Below are positions 34,698 through 42,665 of a stretch of 64,000 nucleotides of DNA, piece by piece; positions within the stretch are counted from its first letter, which is position 1, and each line of letters opens with the position of its first letter. The DNA is from Streptomyces sp. GS7 (GTDB taxonomy: Bacteria; Actinomycetota; Actinomycetes; Streptomycetales; Streptomycetaceae), in assembly GCF_009834125.1 (NCBI RefSeq), contig NZ_CP047146.1, positions 6,689,501 to 6,753,500 on the forward strand, given 5' to 3'. The position numbers and the translations under genes are program-made. The notes beneath the pieces were generated by a model. That model worked only from the letters and a program-made list of their open reading frames with translations. It was not told where the DNA came from and ran no database searches.

Positions 34698-36134
34698 TCA
34701 CCATCCGGTGAAGAGAAGGTGGTTGATCAGGAGGGCGAGGACGGCCTGGGCGGCCAGCCAGGGGCGCTGCCGGGGTGCCGGGAGCAGTGCGCCGGCCGCC
34801 AGCAGCCAGGGGGCGAAGGGCAGCCAGATGCGTTCGGTCTCGGCCTTGCTCATACCGGAGAGGTCGGCGACGAGCAGGGCCAGCAGGACCGCCGCGACGA
34901 GCAGGACGAGCCGGTCGGCGGGGCCGGCGGCGCGGCCGGGTGCCCGGAGGCGGTGGACCGCGGCGGGTGTGGCGGCGAGGGTGCGGCGCAGCGCGGCCAC
35001 CGTCGCCAGGCCGGTCATCAGCACGGTGCAGGCGAGGTTGCCCCAGACCCAGTAGGCGTACGGGCGGACCGCCGCGGCGCCTTGGTAGTAGCGCTCGACC
35101 ACCAGCCGGTAGCCCTCCCACCAGTTGAATCCGGCGAGGGTGAAGCCGGCCGCGACGACGGCCGCCCCGGCCAGGGCGTAGGGCAGCGGGCGGGCGGTGG
35201 GGCGGGGGGTGGTGAGCAGCAGGACCGCGGCCAGGGGCAGTGCGAAGAGGGTGAGGCCGTAGGAGAGGTAGCAGGTGAGGCCGAAGAGGAGGCCGGCGCC
35301 CAGGGCTGCCGTACGGGGGGCGCGGGTGCGGCGGGTGGCGGCGAGCGCGAGCAGGGCGAGGGACCAGGCGGTGACGGCGGCGAAGTAGCCGTCCGCGGAG
35401 ACGCCGACCCAGATGGCGGCGGGCGCCAGGACGAGGAACGGGGCGGCGCGGCGGGCGGTGGCCTCGTCGGTCAGGGCGCGCAGCGCGACCAGGACCGCGG
35501 CCGCGGTGGAGGTGCCGACGGTGATGCACCAGGCGCCGGCCCAGCCGCCACCGCCCAGGCCGATGCGGTCCAGGCCGACGAAGGTGAGGATGGCGGCGGG
35601 CGGGTGGCCGGCGATGTGCGCGGGCCAGGAGTCCGGTCCGTGGTGGAGGAGGATGTGGCTGGTGAAGCCGCGCAGTGCCGGGCCGAGGTCGTCGAAGCGG
35701 TGAATCACCGTCAGGTACTCGTACTCGGTGGTGAGGCGGCCCGCGACGCCGGCCTGCCAGCCGTCGATCAGGGCCAGTGACCAGGTCCAGGCCATCGAGG
35801 CGGCCCAGGCGGCGGGCAGCAGCAGCCGCCAGCGGAGCCGGGCCGCCAGGGGCGGTCCGTAGGCGATCACGGCGGCGGCGACGGCGAGGGCGGCCGGGGT
35901 GCCGGGGCCGAGGTGCGGGGACCAGTCGGCGTACAGCGGGGGCCAGTCGACGCGCAGGTCGCCGGTGGCGTGCTGGATGGCGGAGCCGAGGGCGATGGCG
36001 GCGCCGACGAGGAGGGCACCGGCCGCGGTGGCGAGCAGGTCGGCGCGGCGGCCGGCGCGTTCGCCGGGGGCCGGGTCGGGGGTGCTCGCGGGCGGCGGAC
36101 CGGGGGCCGGGGCGGGGGTGGCGTCGGAGGTCAC
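34698..36134 (-). CDS. Multi-pass membrane protein, probable GT-C-type glycosyltransferase
   Basis: 478 residues with 10-12 hydrophobic helices after a Pro-rich N-terminus. A first periplasmic loop contains acidic residues (GDLRVDWPPLYADW). PYAYWVWGN and the aromatic-rich loops resemble polyprenyl-phosphate-dependent sugar transferases. There is no signature I can name with certainty. The GTG start lies 6 nt after a TAGCGT -10 element and has no ribosome site, which fits a leaderless mRNA. It shares its promoter architecture with the epimerase/GT2 operon at 38-41 kb, which supports a joint glycan pathway. Confidence 0.7.
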   Translation of the reverse strand: MTSDATPAPAPGPPPASTPDPAPGERAGRRADLLATAAGALLVGAAIALGSAIQHATGDLRVDWPPLYADWSPHLGPGTPAALAVAAAVIAYGPPLAARLRWRLLLPAAWAASMAWTWSLALIDGWQAGVAGRLTTEYEYLTVIHRFDDLGPALRGFTSHILLHHGPDSWPAHIAGHPPAAILTFVGLDRIGLGGGGWAGAWCITVGTSTAAAVLVALRALTDEATARRAAPFLVLAPAAIWVGVSADGYFAAVTAWSLALLALAATRRTRAPRTAALGAGLLFGLTCYLSYGLTLFALPLAAVLLLTTPRPTARPLPYALAGAAVVAAGFTLAGFNWWEGYRLVVERYYQGAAAVRPYAYWVWGNLACTVLMTGLATVAALRRTLAATPAAVHRLRAPGRAAGPADRLVLLVAAVLLALLVADLSGMSKAETERIWLPFAPWLLAAGALLPAPRQRPWLAAQAVLALLINHLLFTGW

Positions 36135-36140
36135 ACCGGC

Positions 36141-36203
36141 ACGCTAGGCCGTGGGCGGGCGGTAGGACCGTTCGGCGGGAGCGGTGTCACCGATCCGTCA
36201 GAT
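36141..36203 (-). promoter_or_regulatory. Two-part leaderless promoter, copy 1
   Basis: On the plus strand a 20-bp box GTGTCACCGATCCGTCAGAT (36184-36203) lies exactly 35 bp from CACGCTAGG (36140-36148). On the minus strand the latter reads CCTAGCGTG with -10-like TAGCGT. Translation starts 6 nt later. The same box and spacing recur at 41253-41316. Confidence 0.65.
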
Positions 36204-36295
36204 TTCGCCGGACGTCAGGGTTTCGTCATACGTCGCGGCGGCTTCGGGGGGCGCGGACCGGCTTACCGTCGGACCGACTCACCTGGAGGACGCCC

Positions 36296-37591
36296 ATGGG
36301 TGCCGGCCGCTTCCGCCCCTTCTCTCGCTTCTCTCGCTTCTCTCGCTCCACTCCCCCGCCGCTCCCGACATCCCCGTCGTTCTGGCGCAGTCCGCTGCGC
36401 GGCCCCCGGCTGACGGCGCTGCTCGGTGTGGTGCTGCTGGCCGGCATCACGCTGATGTTCGTGACCGGGCTGCTGTCGTACGCGGCGTACAACCCGGATC
36501 TGGCCGGCGGTGTCAACGACAAGACACCGGACAAGGGGCTGCTGGGCTTCTATCTCTTCAGCTGGCCGACCGGTCCGCACTGGCTGTACCGGCTCACCCA
36601 GGGTGTGCACGTCACCCTCGGCGTGGTGCTGGTGCCGGTGCTGCTGGCGAAGCTGTGGTCGGTGATCCCGAAGCTGTTCACGATGCCGCCGGCCCGGTCG
36701 GTGGGCCATGCGCTGGAGCGGGTCTCGCTGCTGCTCCTGGTGGGCGGGGCGCTGTTCGAGTTCGTGACCGGGCTCCTCAACGTCCAGCTGGACTATGTGT
36801 TTCCGGGGTCGTTCTATCCGCTGCACTTCTACGGGGCGTGGGTGTTCATCGGGGCGTTCGCGGTCCATGTGGCGCTGCGGATGCCGCGGACCGTGCGGGC
36901 GCTGCGGGAGCGTACGGATCCTTCGGCGGCGGACGACGACACCGGGCTGGTGGCGCTCCGCCCGGCGCCGCCGACGGTGTCGCGGCGCGGTGCGCTGGGG
37001 CTGGTGGGCGCCGGGTCGCTGCTGCTGTTCCTGACGACGGCCGGGCAGAGCCTGGGCGGCCGGTGGCGGCGTACCGCGCTGCTGGCGCCGCACGGTGGCG
37101 CCGATCCGGGGAGCGGCCCGAGCGGCTTCCAGATCAACAAGTCGGCGGCGGGGGTGGGCATCCGGGCCCGGGACATCGGCGACGGCTGGCGGCTGACGGT
37201 CGAGGGCGGCGGGCGGCAAGTGCGGCTGAGCCGGGCCGAGCTGCTGCGGATGCCGCAGTACGAGGCGGCGCTGCCGATCGCCTGTGTGGAGGGCTGGTCG
37301 ACGGAGGACCTGCGGTGGAGCGGGGTGCGGCTGCGGGATCTGGCCGCGCTGGTGGGAGGGGACGGGGCGCCGCCGGGGGTGCTGGTGGAGTCGCTTCAGC
37401 TGTCGGGCGCGTTCCGGCGGGCGGCGCTGCGGGACAACCAGGTGCGCGATCCGCGGTCGCTGCTGGCGCTGCGGGTGGGCGGGGCGGATCTGTCGCCGGA
37501 CCACGGGTATCCGGCGCGGATCATCGTGCCGGCGGCGCCGGGGGTGCTGAACACCAAGTGGGTGTCGCGGCTGACGTTCGGGGAGGTCTGA
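36296..37591 (+). CDS. Membrane cytochrome b/molybdopterin oxidoreductase fusion with internal Tat-like signal
   Basis: 431 residues, ATG with GGAGG 7 nt upstream. Four N-terminal helices carry histidines placed for haem (TQGVHVTLG, PLHFYG, FAVHVAL). A short charged stretch follows, then VSRRGALGLVG near residue 228, a twin-arginine-like motif leading into a hydrophobic helix. The rest is a sulfite-oxidase-type molybdopterin domain with the metal-ligand cysteine in IACVEGWS. Electrons likely flow between the outside Moco site and membrane haem. The next gene is a membrane partner 2 bp downstream. The N-terminus has an FSRFSRFSR repeat. Confidence 0.85.
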   Translation: MGAGRFRPFSRFSRFSRSTPPPLPTSPSFWRSPLRGPRLTALLGVVLLAGITLMFVTGLLSYAAYNPDLAGGVNDKTPDKGLLGFYLFSWPTGPHWLYRLTQGVHVTLGVVLVPVLLAKLWSVIPKLFTMPPARSVGHALERVSLLLLVGGALFEFVTGLLNVQLDYVFPGSFYPLHFYGAWVFIGAFAVHVALRMPRTVRALRERTDPSAADDDTGLVALRPAPPTVSRRGALGLVGAGSLLLFLTTAGQSLGGRWRRTALLAPHGGADPGSGPSGFQINKSAAGVGIRARDIGDGWRLTVEGGGRQVRLSRAELLRMPQYEAALPIACVEGWSTEDLRWSGVRLRDLAALVGGDGAPPGVLVESLQLSGAFRRAALRDNQVRDPRSLLALRVGGADLSPDHGYPARIIVPAAPGVLNTKWVSRLTFGEV

Positions 37592-37593
37592 CG

Positions 37594-38178
37594 GTGCGGC
37601 GGATCGATGGTGCGGTGGATCGGGTGCGGGCGGTTGCGGGGGTGTGGCGGCGCCGGGCGGGCCGCTGGTACGGCGAGGGGGTGCTGCAACTGCTGTTGCT
37701 GCTCGCCTCGTTCGCGCTGACCGGCTATGCGGGGCTGCGGCTGCTGTCCGATGCGCGGTGGCCGCTGGTGGTGGTGTGGTTCGCGGGGGCGGCGCTGCTG
37801 CACGATCTCGTGCTGGTGCCGCTGTACTCGGTGGCTGACCGGGCGGTGGCGCGGCTGACCGCGGGCGGTGCGCGGGACCGTGCGTGGACCGGGTTCGTCC
37901 GGGTCCCGGCGGCACTGTCCGGGCTGCTGCTCCTGGTGTGGTGGCCGCTGATCTCCACCGCGCCCGGCAGCCCCGCCGCGGTGCACTACACACAGACGAC
38001 GGGGCTGCCGGCCGAGGTGTTCCTGGCTCGCTGGCTGCTGATCAGCGCGGGGCTGTTCGCGCTGGCCGCGCTGTGGCTGCTGGTCCGTACGCTGCGGACG
38101 GCTCAGCCGCGGCTGCGGGAGACGGCCGCGCGGCTGCGGCGCAGGGCGACGAAGCAGCGTTCGACGCCGGGGAGTTGA
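37594..38178 (+). CDS. Four-helix membrane protein, partner of the molybdopterin oxidoreductase
   Basis: 194 residues from GTG with GGGAGG 7 nt upstream, 2 bp after the preceding stop. Four hydrophobic helices (about 32-50, 58-80, 105-125, 150-170) and a basic C-terminus. H residues (LLHDLVLVP) could bind haem. No known family. Operon position suggests a subunit or maturation partner of the oxidoreductase. Its last 76 bp overlap the convergent methyltransferase gene. Confidence 0.75.
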   Translation: MRRIDGAVDRVRAVAGVWRRRAGRWYGEGVLQLLLLLASFALTGYAGLRLLSDARWPLVVVWFAGAALLHDLVLVPLYSVADRAVARLTAGGARDRAWTGFVRVPAALSGLLLLVWWPLISTAPGSPAAVHYTQTTGLPAEVFLARWLLISAGLFALAALWLLVRTLRTAQPRLRETAARLRRRATKQRSTPGS

Positions 38179-38831
38179 GTCCCGCCGGGCACGGTCCACT
38201 GCCCGGCGGGGGCCCACAGCTCCGGCGCCGCGTGCCGCAGCAGGGCGCGGGTGCCGACCCGGGCCCAGGGGAAGGGCTCGTCGGTGTGCGCGGGGTCTGC
38301 GGTGTGGCCGCCGGCGACCTGGACCCGGACGCGTTCGTCGATGTCCGCGGGGCTGGTCTCGACGATCAGCAGTCCGTGCGGGGCGAGCAGTTCGGCGGTG
38401 CGGGTGAGCAGGGCCCGCACATCGCCGCCGATGCCGATGTTGCCGTCGAGGAGCAGCGCGGTGCCCCAACTCCCCTCGTCGGGCAGGGAGTCGAAGACGG
38501 AGCGGCGCAGTGCGGTGCCGCCGGCCGCGGTGGTGCGGGCGACGGCCGCGGCGCTGACGTCGATGCCGAGGGCCCGGTGCCCGCGGTCGGCGAGCGCGGC
38601 GACCAGGCGTCCGGGGCCGCAGCCGATGTCCAGGACGGGGCCTTCGCAGCGGCGCAGCGCGGAGAGGTCGGCGGTGTCCGCGCCGGCGCACCAGCGTTCC
38701 ACCTCCAGTGGCAGCAGCCAGCCGTCGGCGCGGCGGAGGTAGAGCGGGCCGCGGCCGGTGCGCAGCGCGTCGGCGTAGGGGCCGGCGCCCCAGTCGGGGC
38801 CGGTGTCGCGGGCGGCGGTGGGGGTGCTCAT
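38103..38831 (-). CDS. Class I SAM-dependent methyltransferase
   Basis: 242 residues. Rossmann methyltransferase with motif I VLDIGCGPGRL and motif II-like LLIVETSP. Last gene of a four-gene ATGA-coupled operon (start overlaps the DUF2064 stop at 38828-38831). Substrate unknown; the operon context suggests methylation of a sugar or sugar-lipid. The 3' end overlaps the end of the opposite-strand membrane protein gene by 76 bp. Confidence 0.88.
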   Translation of the reverse strand: MSTPTAARDTGPDWGAGPYADALRTGRGPLYLRRADGWLLPLEVERWCAGADTADLSALRRCEGPVLDIGCGPGRLVAALADRGHRALGIDVSAAAVARTTAAGGTALRRSVFDSLPDEGSWGTALLLDGNIGIGGDVRALLTRTAELLAPHGLLIVETSPADIDERVRVQVAGGHTADPAHTDEPFPWARVGTRALLRHAAPELWAPAGQWTVPGGTQLPGVERCFVALRRSRAAVSRSRG

Positions 38832-39490
38832 CGGCCGACTGCCGTGGTCAGCCGGGCGAGGGTGGCGGCGAACCGGCCGCCGGGCGCGGCGGCGGCGACC
38901 GCCGCCGCGTCGGCCGCGGTGTCGACGTCGCGCAGCACGGGCAGGTCGCGGACCCGGAGTCCGGCGGCGGTGAGCCGGGCGCGCTGGACGGCGCCGGTGG
39001 TGGCGGTGGACATCGGGACGCCGCGCAGCAGCCGGGGGTCGGGGGCGGCCAGGCCGAGCGCCCAGAACCCGCCGTCCGCGGCGGCGCCGAACCAGGCGTC
39101 GCAGTGCCGCCAGGCGTCGGGGGCGAGGGCGGGGGCGAGCAGCGCGGGGGTGACCTGGGGGGTGTCCATGCCGAGGAGCAGGGCCGGTCCGGTGGTGGCG
39201 GCGAAGGCCGCGGCCAGCCGTTCGTCGAGGCCGCCGGCGCACTGCGGGCGCACGTCGAAACCGGCCGGCAGCCAGCCGCCGGGGCGCCCGTCGAGGACGA
39301 GGACGCGGCGGCGGGCGGGCATGGCGCGGACGGCCCGGAGGGTGTCGCGGAGCGCCGCTTCGGCCAGTTCGGCGGCCTGGGCGGGGGTGTAGGGCGGGGT
39401 GAGGCGGGTCTTGACGCGGCCGGGGCGGGGTTCCTTGGCGATGACGAGGATCGTCGTCGGAGCCGGGGCGGGCGCGGGGGCGGGGGTCAT
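38828..39490 (-). CDS. DUF2064/CofC-like GT-A-fold protein
   Basis: 220 residues. Opening motif VIAKEPRPGRVKTRL, then LLLGMDTPQV and AAADGGFWALGL, the signature set of the DUF2064 (TIGR04282) group, related to nucleotidyltransferases and GT-A glycosyltransferases. Probably transfers or activates a sugar or phosphoester. Start and stop both overlap neighbours by ATGA. The Ala/Pro-rich first 11 residues are a low-complexity leader. Confidence 0.85.
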   Translation of the reverse strand: MTPAPAPAPAPTTILVIAKEPRPGRVKTRLTPPYTPAQAAELAEAALRDTLRAVRAMPARRRVLVLDGRPGGWLPAGFDVRPQCAGGLDERLAAAFAATTGPALLLGMDTPQVTPALLAPALAPDAWRHCDAWFGAAADGGFWALGLAAPDPRLLRGVPMSTATTGAVQRARLTAAGLRVRDLPVLRDVDTAADAAAVAAAAPGGRFAATLARLTTAVGR

Positions 39491-40191
39491 CGGGGGCTCC
39501 CTGCCTCGGGGGCGGCCGGCGGCTGCCGCAGCACGGTGCGCATGTCGCGGACCGCGTGCCAGGTGCCGCGCCAGGTCCCGGTGACCTTGGAGCGGCCGGT
39601 GCGCGGCCGGTAGGGGACGTCGCGTTCGGTGACGCGCCAGCCGGCGTCGGCGGCCCGGACGACCATCTGGAGGGGGTAGCCGCTGCGGCGGTCGGTGAGG
39701 CCGAGGTCGAGCAGGGGGGTGCGCCGGGCGGCGCGCAGCGGGCCGAGGTCGTGCAGCCGCAGTCCGGTGCGGCGGTGCAGCATGCGGGCCAGCGCGAGGT
39801 TGCCGAGCCGGGCGTGCGCGGGCCAGGCGCCGCGGCCCTCGGGGCGCCGCCGGCCCAGCACCAGGTCGCTGTCGCCGTCGCGTACGGCGCGCACGAACGG
39901 GACGAGCAGCCGGGGGTCGAGGGAGCCGTCGCAGTCGCAGAAGCAGACGATGTCGGCGTCGGCGGCCAGCAGTCCGGCGTGGCAGGCGGCGCCGAAGCCG
40001 CGGCGCGGTTCGCGTACGACGGTGGCGCCGAGGCGGCGGGCGAGCGCGGCCGAGCCGTCGGTGGAGCCGTTGTCGACGACGATGGCCCGCCAGCCGTCGG
40101 GGATGCGGGCCAGGACCCAGGGCAGCGCGGCGGCCTCGTCGAGACAGGGCAGTACCACGTCGACGGGGGCGGGCGCGGGGTGCGCGGTCAT
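39487..40191 (-). CDS. Family 2 glycosyltransferase (polyprenyl-phosphate sugar synthase type)
   Basis: 234 residues, cytosolic GT-A fold without the membrane helices of longer relatives. VDVVLPCLDEAAALPWVL, acceptor-site DCDGS motif (FCDCDGSLDP) and RRSGYPLQMVVRA match DPM1-like enzymes that load a sugar onto polyprenyl phosphate. Such a product would suit the GT-C-like protein at 34.7 kb. ATGA overlaps on both sides. Confidence 0.88.
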   Translation of the reverse strand: MTAHPAPAPVDVVLPCLDEAAALPWVLARIPDGWRAIVVDNGSTDGSAALARRLGATVVREPRRGFGAACHAGLLAADADIVCFCDCDGSLDPRLLVPFVRAVRDGDSDLVLGRRRPEGRGAWPAHARLGNLALARMLHRRTGLRLHDLGPLRAARRTPLLDLGLTDRRSGYPLQMVVRAADAGWRVTERDVPYRPRTGRSKVTGTWRGTWHAVRDMRTVLRQPPAAPEAGSPR

Positions 40192-41246
40192 CGCATCTCC
40201 TCACGGGCGAACTCGGCCATGCCGTCGGCGAATCCGGTCGCGGCGCGCCAGCCGAGGTCGGCGGCGATCCGCCCGGAGGAGGCGGTGATGTGCCGGACGT
40301 CGCCGAGCCGGTACTCCCCGGTGACCACCGGCGGCGGGCCGCCGTGGGCGGCGGCCAGGGTGCGGGCCATCTCGCCGACGGTGTGCGGCTCCCCGCTGCC
40401 GGTGTTGTACGCGGTGAGGGTGCCCGGCGGCCGGTCCGGCAGGGCGGCCAGCGCCACCGCGTTGGCGGCGGCGACGTCCCGGACGTGGACGAAGTCGCGC
40501 CGCTGGCCGCCGTCTTCGTAGACGGTGGGGGCCTCGCCGCGGGCCAGTGCCGAGCGGAAGAACGAGGCGACGCCGGCGTAGGGGGTGTCGCGCGGCATGC
40601 CGGGCCCGTAGACGTTGTGGTAGCGCAGGGCGACCGCCCGGCCGCCGGTGGCGCGGGCCCACGAGGCGGCGAGGTGCTCCTGGGCGAGTTTGGTCGCGGC
40701 GTAGACGTTGCGCGGGTCGGTGGGCGCGTCCTCGCCGACGAGGCCGGGCCGCAGTTCCGCGCCGCAGCGCGGGCAGCACGGCTCGAACCGGCCGGCGGCC
40801 AGTGCGGCCTCGGTGCGCGGTCCGGGGCGCACCGTCCCGTGGGCGAGGCAGTCGTAGCGGCCCTCCCCGTAGACCACCATGGAGCCGGCGAGCACCAGTC
40901 CGGGTACGCCGGCGGCGGCCATCGCGGCGAGGAGGACGGCGGTGCCGAGGTCGTTGCAGCCGACGTAGTCGGGGGCGTCCGCGAAGTCCTTGCCGAGGCC
41001 GACCATCGCGGCCTGGTGGCAGACCGCGTGCACTCCGCGCAACGCGGCGTCGACGGCGGCGCGGTCGCGGACGTCGGCTTCGATGCGGGGCACCGCGGCC
41101 CGGGTCGCGGGCGGTTTCCGGGGCGGCCCGGCGTGGGCGGTGGGCAGCAGCGCGTCGAACACGACGGGCTCGTGGCCGCCGGCCACCAGCGTTTCGACGA
41201 TCTGCGATCCGATGAATCCGGCGCCGCCGGTGACCAGTACACGCAT
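40188..41246 (-). CDS. NAD-dependent epimerase/dehydratase with a zinc-knuckle insertion
   Basis: 352 residues. Extended SDR fold: VTGGAGFIGS at the N-terminus, catalytic Y and K in NVYAATK, RYHNVYGPG as in UDP-glucose 4-epimerases. A short insertion before the tyrosine carries PCCPRCGAELRPG, a CPxCG-type zinc knuckle unusual in this family. The ATG lies 7 nt after a TAGCGT -10 element, so probably leaderless; a GTG three codons upstream falls inside the -10 region. First gene of the coupled four-gene operon. Likely makes the NDP-sugar used downstream. Confidence 0.9.
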   Translation of the reverse strand: MRVLVTGGAGFIGSQIVETLVAGGHEPVVFDALLPTAHAGPPRKPPATRAAVPRIEADVRDRAAVDAALRGVHAVCHQAAMVGLGKDFADAPDYVGCNDLGTAVLLAAMAAAGVPGLVLAGSMVVYGEGRYDCLAHGTVRPGPRTEAALAAGRFEPCCPRCGAELRPGLVGEDAPTDPRNVYAATKLAQEHLAASWARATGGRAVALRYHNVYGPGMPRDTPYAGVASFFRSALARGEAPTVYEDGGQRRDFVHVRDVAAANAVALAALPDRPPGTLTAYNTGSGEPHTVGEMARTLAAAHGGPPPVVTGEYRLGDVRHITASSGRIAADLGWRAATGFADGMAEFAREEMR

Positions 41247-41253
41247 GCCGGTC

Positions 41254-41316
41254 ACGCTAGGCGCGGCGAGGCCGTCGGGCCCGCTCCGCGGCGGCCGTGT
41301 CACCGGTCCGTAAGAT
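41254..41316 (-). promoter_or_regulatory. Two-part leaderless promoter, copy 2
   Basis: Box GTGTCACCGGTCCGTAAGAT (plus strand, 41297-41316) lies exactly 35 bp from CACGCTAGG (41253-41261), which on the minus strand carries TAGCGT. The box differs from copy 1 at 2 of 20 positions. The spacer sequences are unrelated, so the match is not a simple duplication. Confidence 0.65.
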
Positions 41317-41534
41317 CCGCCGGCCGGCCGGGGCCGGCGCCCGGCCGCTGCGATTCGGTAACGGCGGTACAGGCCCCGTGATCCGGTCCGGCAAATGTTG
41401 CATATGCTCAGGTCGGGGGCCCGGGGGTTGGTTTCGGACAGTCGAACGGACCGGCTGCCGGCTACCCCACGACCGATCGCCTCTCGCGTGCCGTCCCCAC
41501 CGGCGTGTGAGCCGTCAGAACGCCGGAGTGGACC

Positions 41535-42617
41535 TTGGCCGTGGAGAAGGGGGAGCAGCGCACCGGCTCCCGTGCGCTGTCCGCGCTCCCGTACATGGTC
41601 ATGGCAGCGGTCAGCGCCGTGGACCTCATCGCCGGGCCGGGCGTCGGCTTCCTGCCGCTGGTGTCGCTGGGGCCCGCGTTCGCGGGGCTGGTCGGCGGCT
41701 GGCGGCGGACCGCGCTGGTCGGGCTGACCGCGGCCGTGCTGTGCGTCGGGCTGGGGGTCCACAGCGGGCTGTTCGAGAGCCGGCGCGGGCTGACCGCGCT
41801 GCTGTCGGTGGCCGGGGTGACCGCGGCCGGGGTGGCCGCCGCGGTCATGCGGCAGCGCCGGGAGGCGGAGCTGGCCAGCGTGCGGTCGATCGCCGAGGTC
41901 GCCCAGCGGGTGCTGCTGCGGCCGGTACCGCGCGGCGCGGGCCCGCTGCGGATCGCGGTCTCGTACACCTCGGCGGTGGCCGAGGCCCGGATCGGCGGCG
42001 ATCTGTACGAGGTGGTGACCTCGCCGGCCGGTGTGCGGATCATCGTCGGGGACGTCCAGGGCAAGGGCCTGGAGGCGGTGGAGTCCGCGGCGGTGGTGCT
42101 CGGCGCGTTCCGGGAGGCGGCGCACGACGAGCCGGACCTGCCGGCGGTCGGCGCCCGGGTCGAGCGCGCGCTGAACCGCCATCTGTCCGGTGAGCGCTTC
42201 GTCACCGCGGTCCTCGCGGAGATCGGCGACGGCCCGGACGCCACCCTGCTGAACTTCGGCCACCCCTCGCCCCTGGTGGTCCGCCCCGACGGCGAGGTCG
42301 GCTACGCGGCCCCGCCGGAACGCGCGCTGCCGCTCGGCCTGATGGACCATGGCCCGGACGCGCCGCTGCCGTACCGGGTCCCGTTCGCCCCCGGCGACCA
42401 GCTGCTCTTCTACACCGACGGGGTCAGCGAGGCCCGGGACGGCGCCGGCTGGTTCTACCCCCTCGTCGAGCGCGCCGCACTGCTGAAGGACCCCGACCCG
42501 GAGGCGGCGCTGCGGGCGGTCCGCGAGGATGTCGTCGACCATGCGGAGGGGCCGCTCCACGACGACGCGGCGATGCTCCTGGTGCGGTACCGCAGGGGCC
42601 ACCTGGAGGCGCCGTAG
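41535..42617 (+). CDS. Membrane PP2C/SpoIIE-type serine phosphatase
   Basis: 360 residues from TTG with GGAG 7 nt upstream. Three hydrophobic helices (about 18-105) precede an RsbU/SpoIIE phosphatase domain: GGDLYEVV with the metal aspartate, VGDVQGKGLEA, and LLFYTDGVSEARD. It dephosphorylates anti-anti-sigma-like proteins. No partner is adjacent; the RsbW-like ATPase at 26 kb is a distant candidate. Expressed divergently from the epimerase operon across 288 bp. Confidence 0.9.
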   Translation: MAVEKGEQRTGSRALSALPYMVMAAVSAVDLIAGPGVGFLPLVSLGPAFAGLVGGWRRTALVGLTAAVLCVGLGVHSGLFESRRGLTALLSVAGVTAAGVAAAVMRQRREAELASVRSIAEVAQRVLLRPVPRGAGPLRIAVSYTSAVAEARIGGDLYEVVTSPAGVRIIVGDVQGKGLEAVESAAVVLGAFREAAHDEPDLPAVGARVERALNRHLSGERFVTAVLAEIGDGPDATLLNFGHPSPLVVRPDGEVGYAAPPERALPLGLMDHGPDAPLPYRVPFAPGDQLLFYTDGVSEARDGAGWFYPLVERAALLKDPDPEAALRAVREDVVDHAEGPLHDDAAMLLVRYRRGHLEAP

Positions 42618-42665
42618 AGCCTGCGCGACGGGTCGCGGCCACCGCCCCGCACCGGCCGCTCCCGG

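Noticed and set aside
36296..37591. Start further upstream, near 35777, for the molybdopterin oxidoreductase
   Set aside because: The upstream frame is an Arg-rich shadow of the opposite-strand membrane protein. The ATG at 36296 has a good GGAGG site.
36135..41316. Large segmental duplication as the cause of the repeated promoter
   Set aside because: Only the box, the spacing and the -10 region match; spacers and coding sequences are unrelated.
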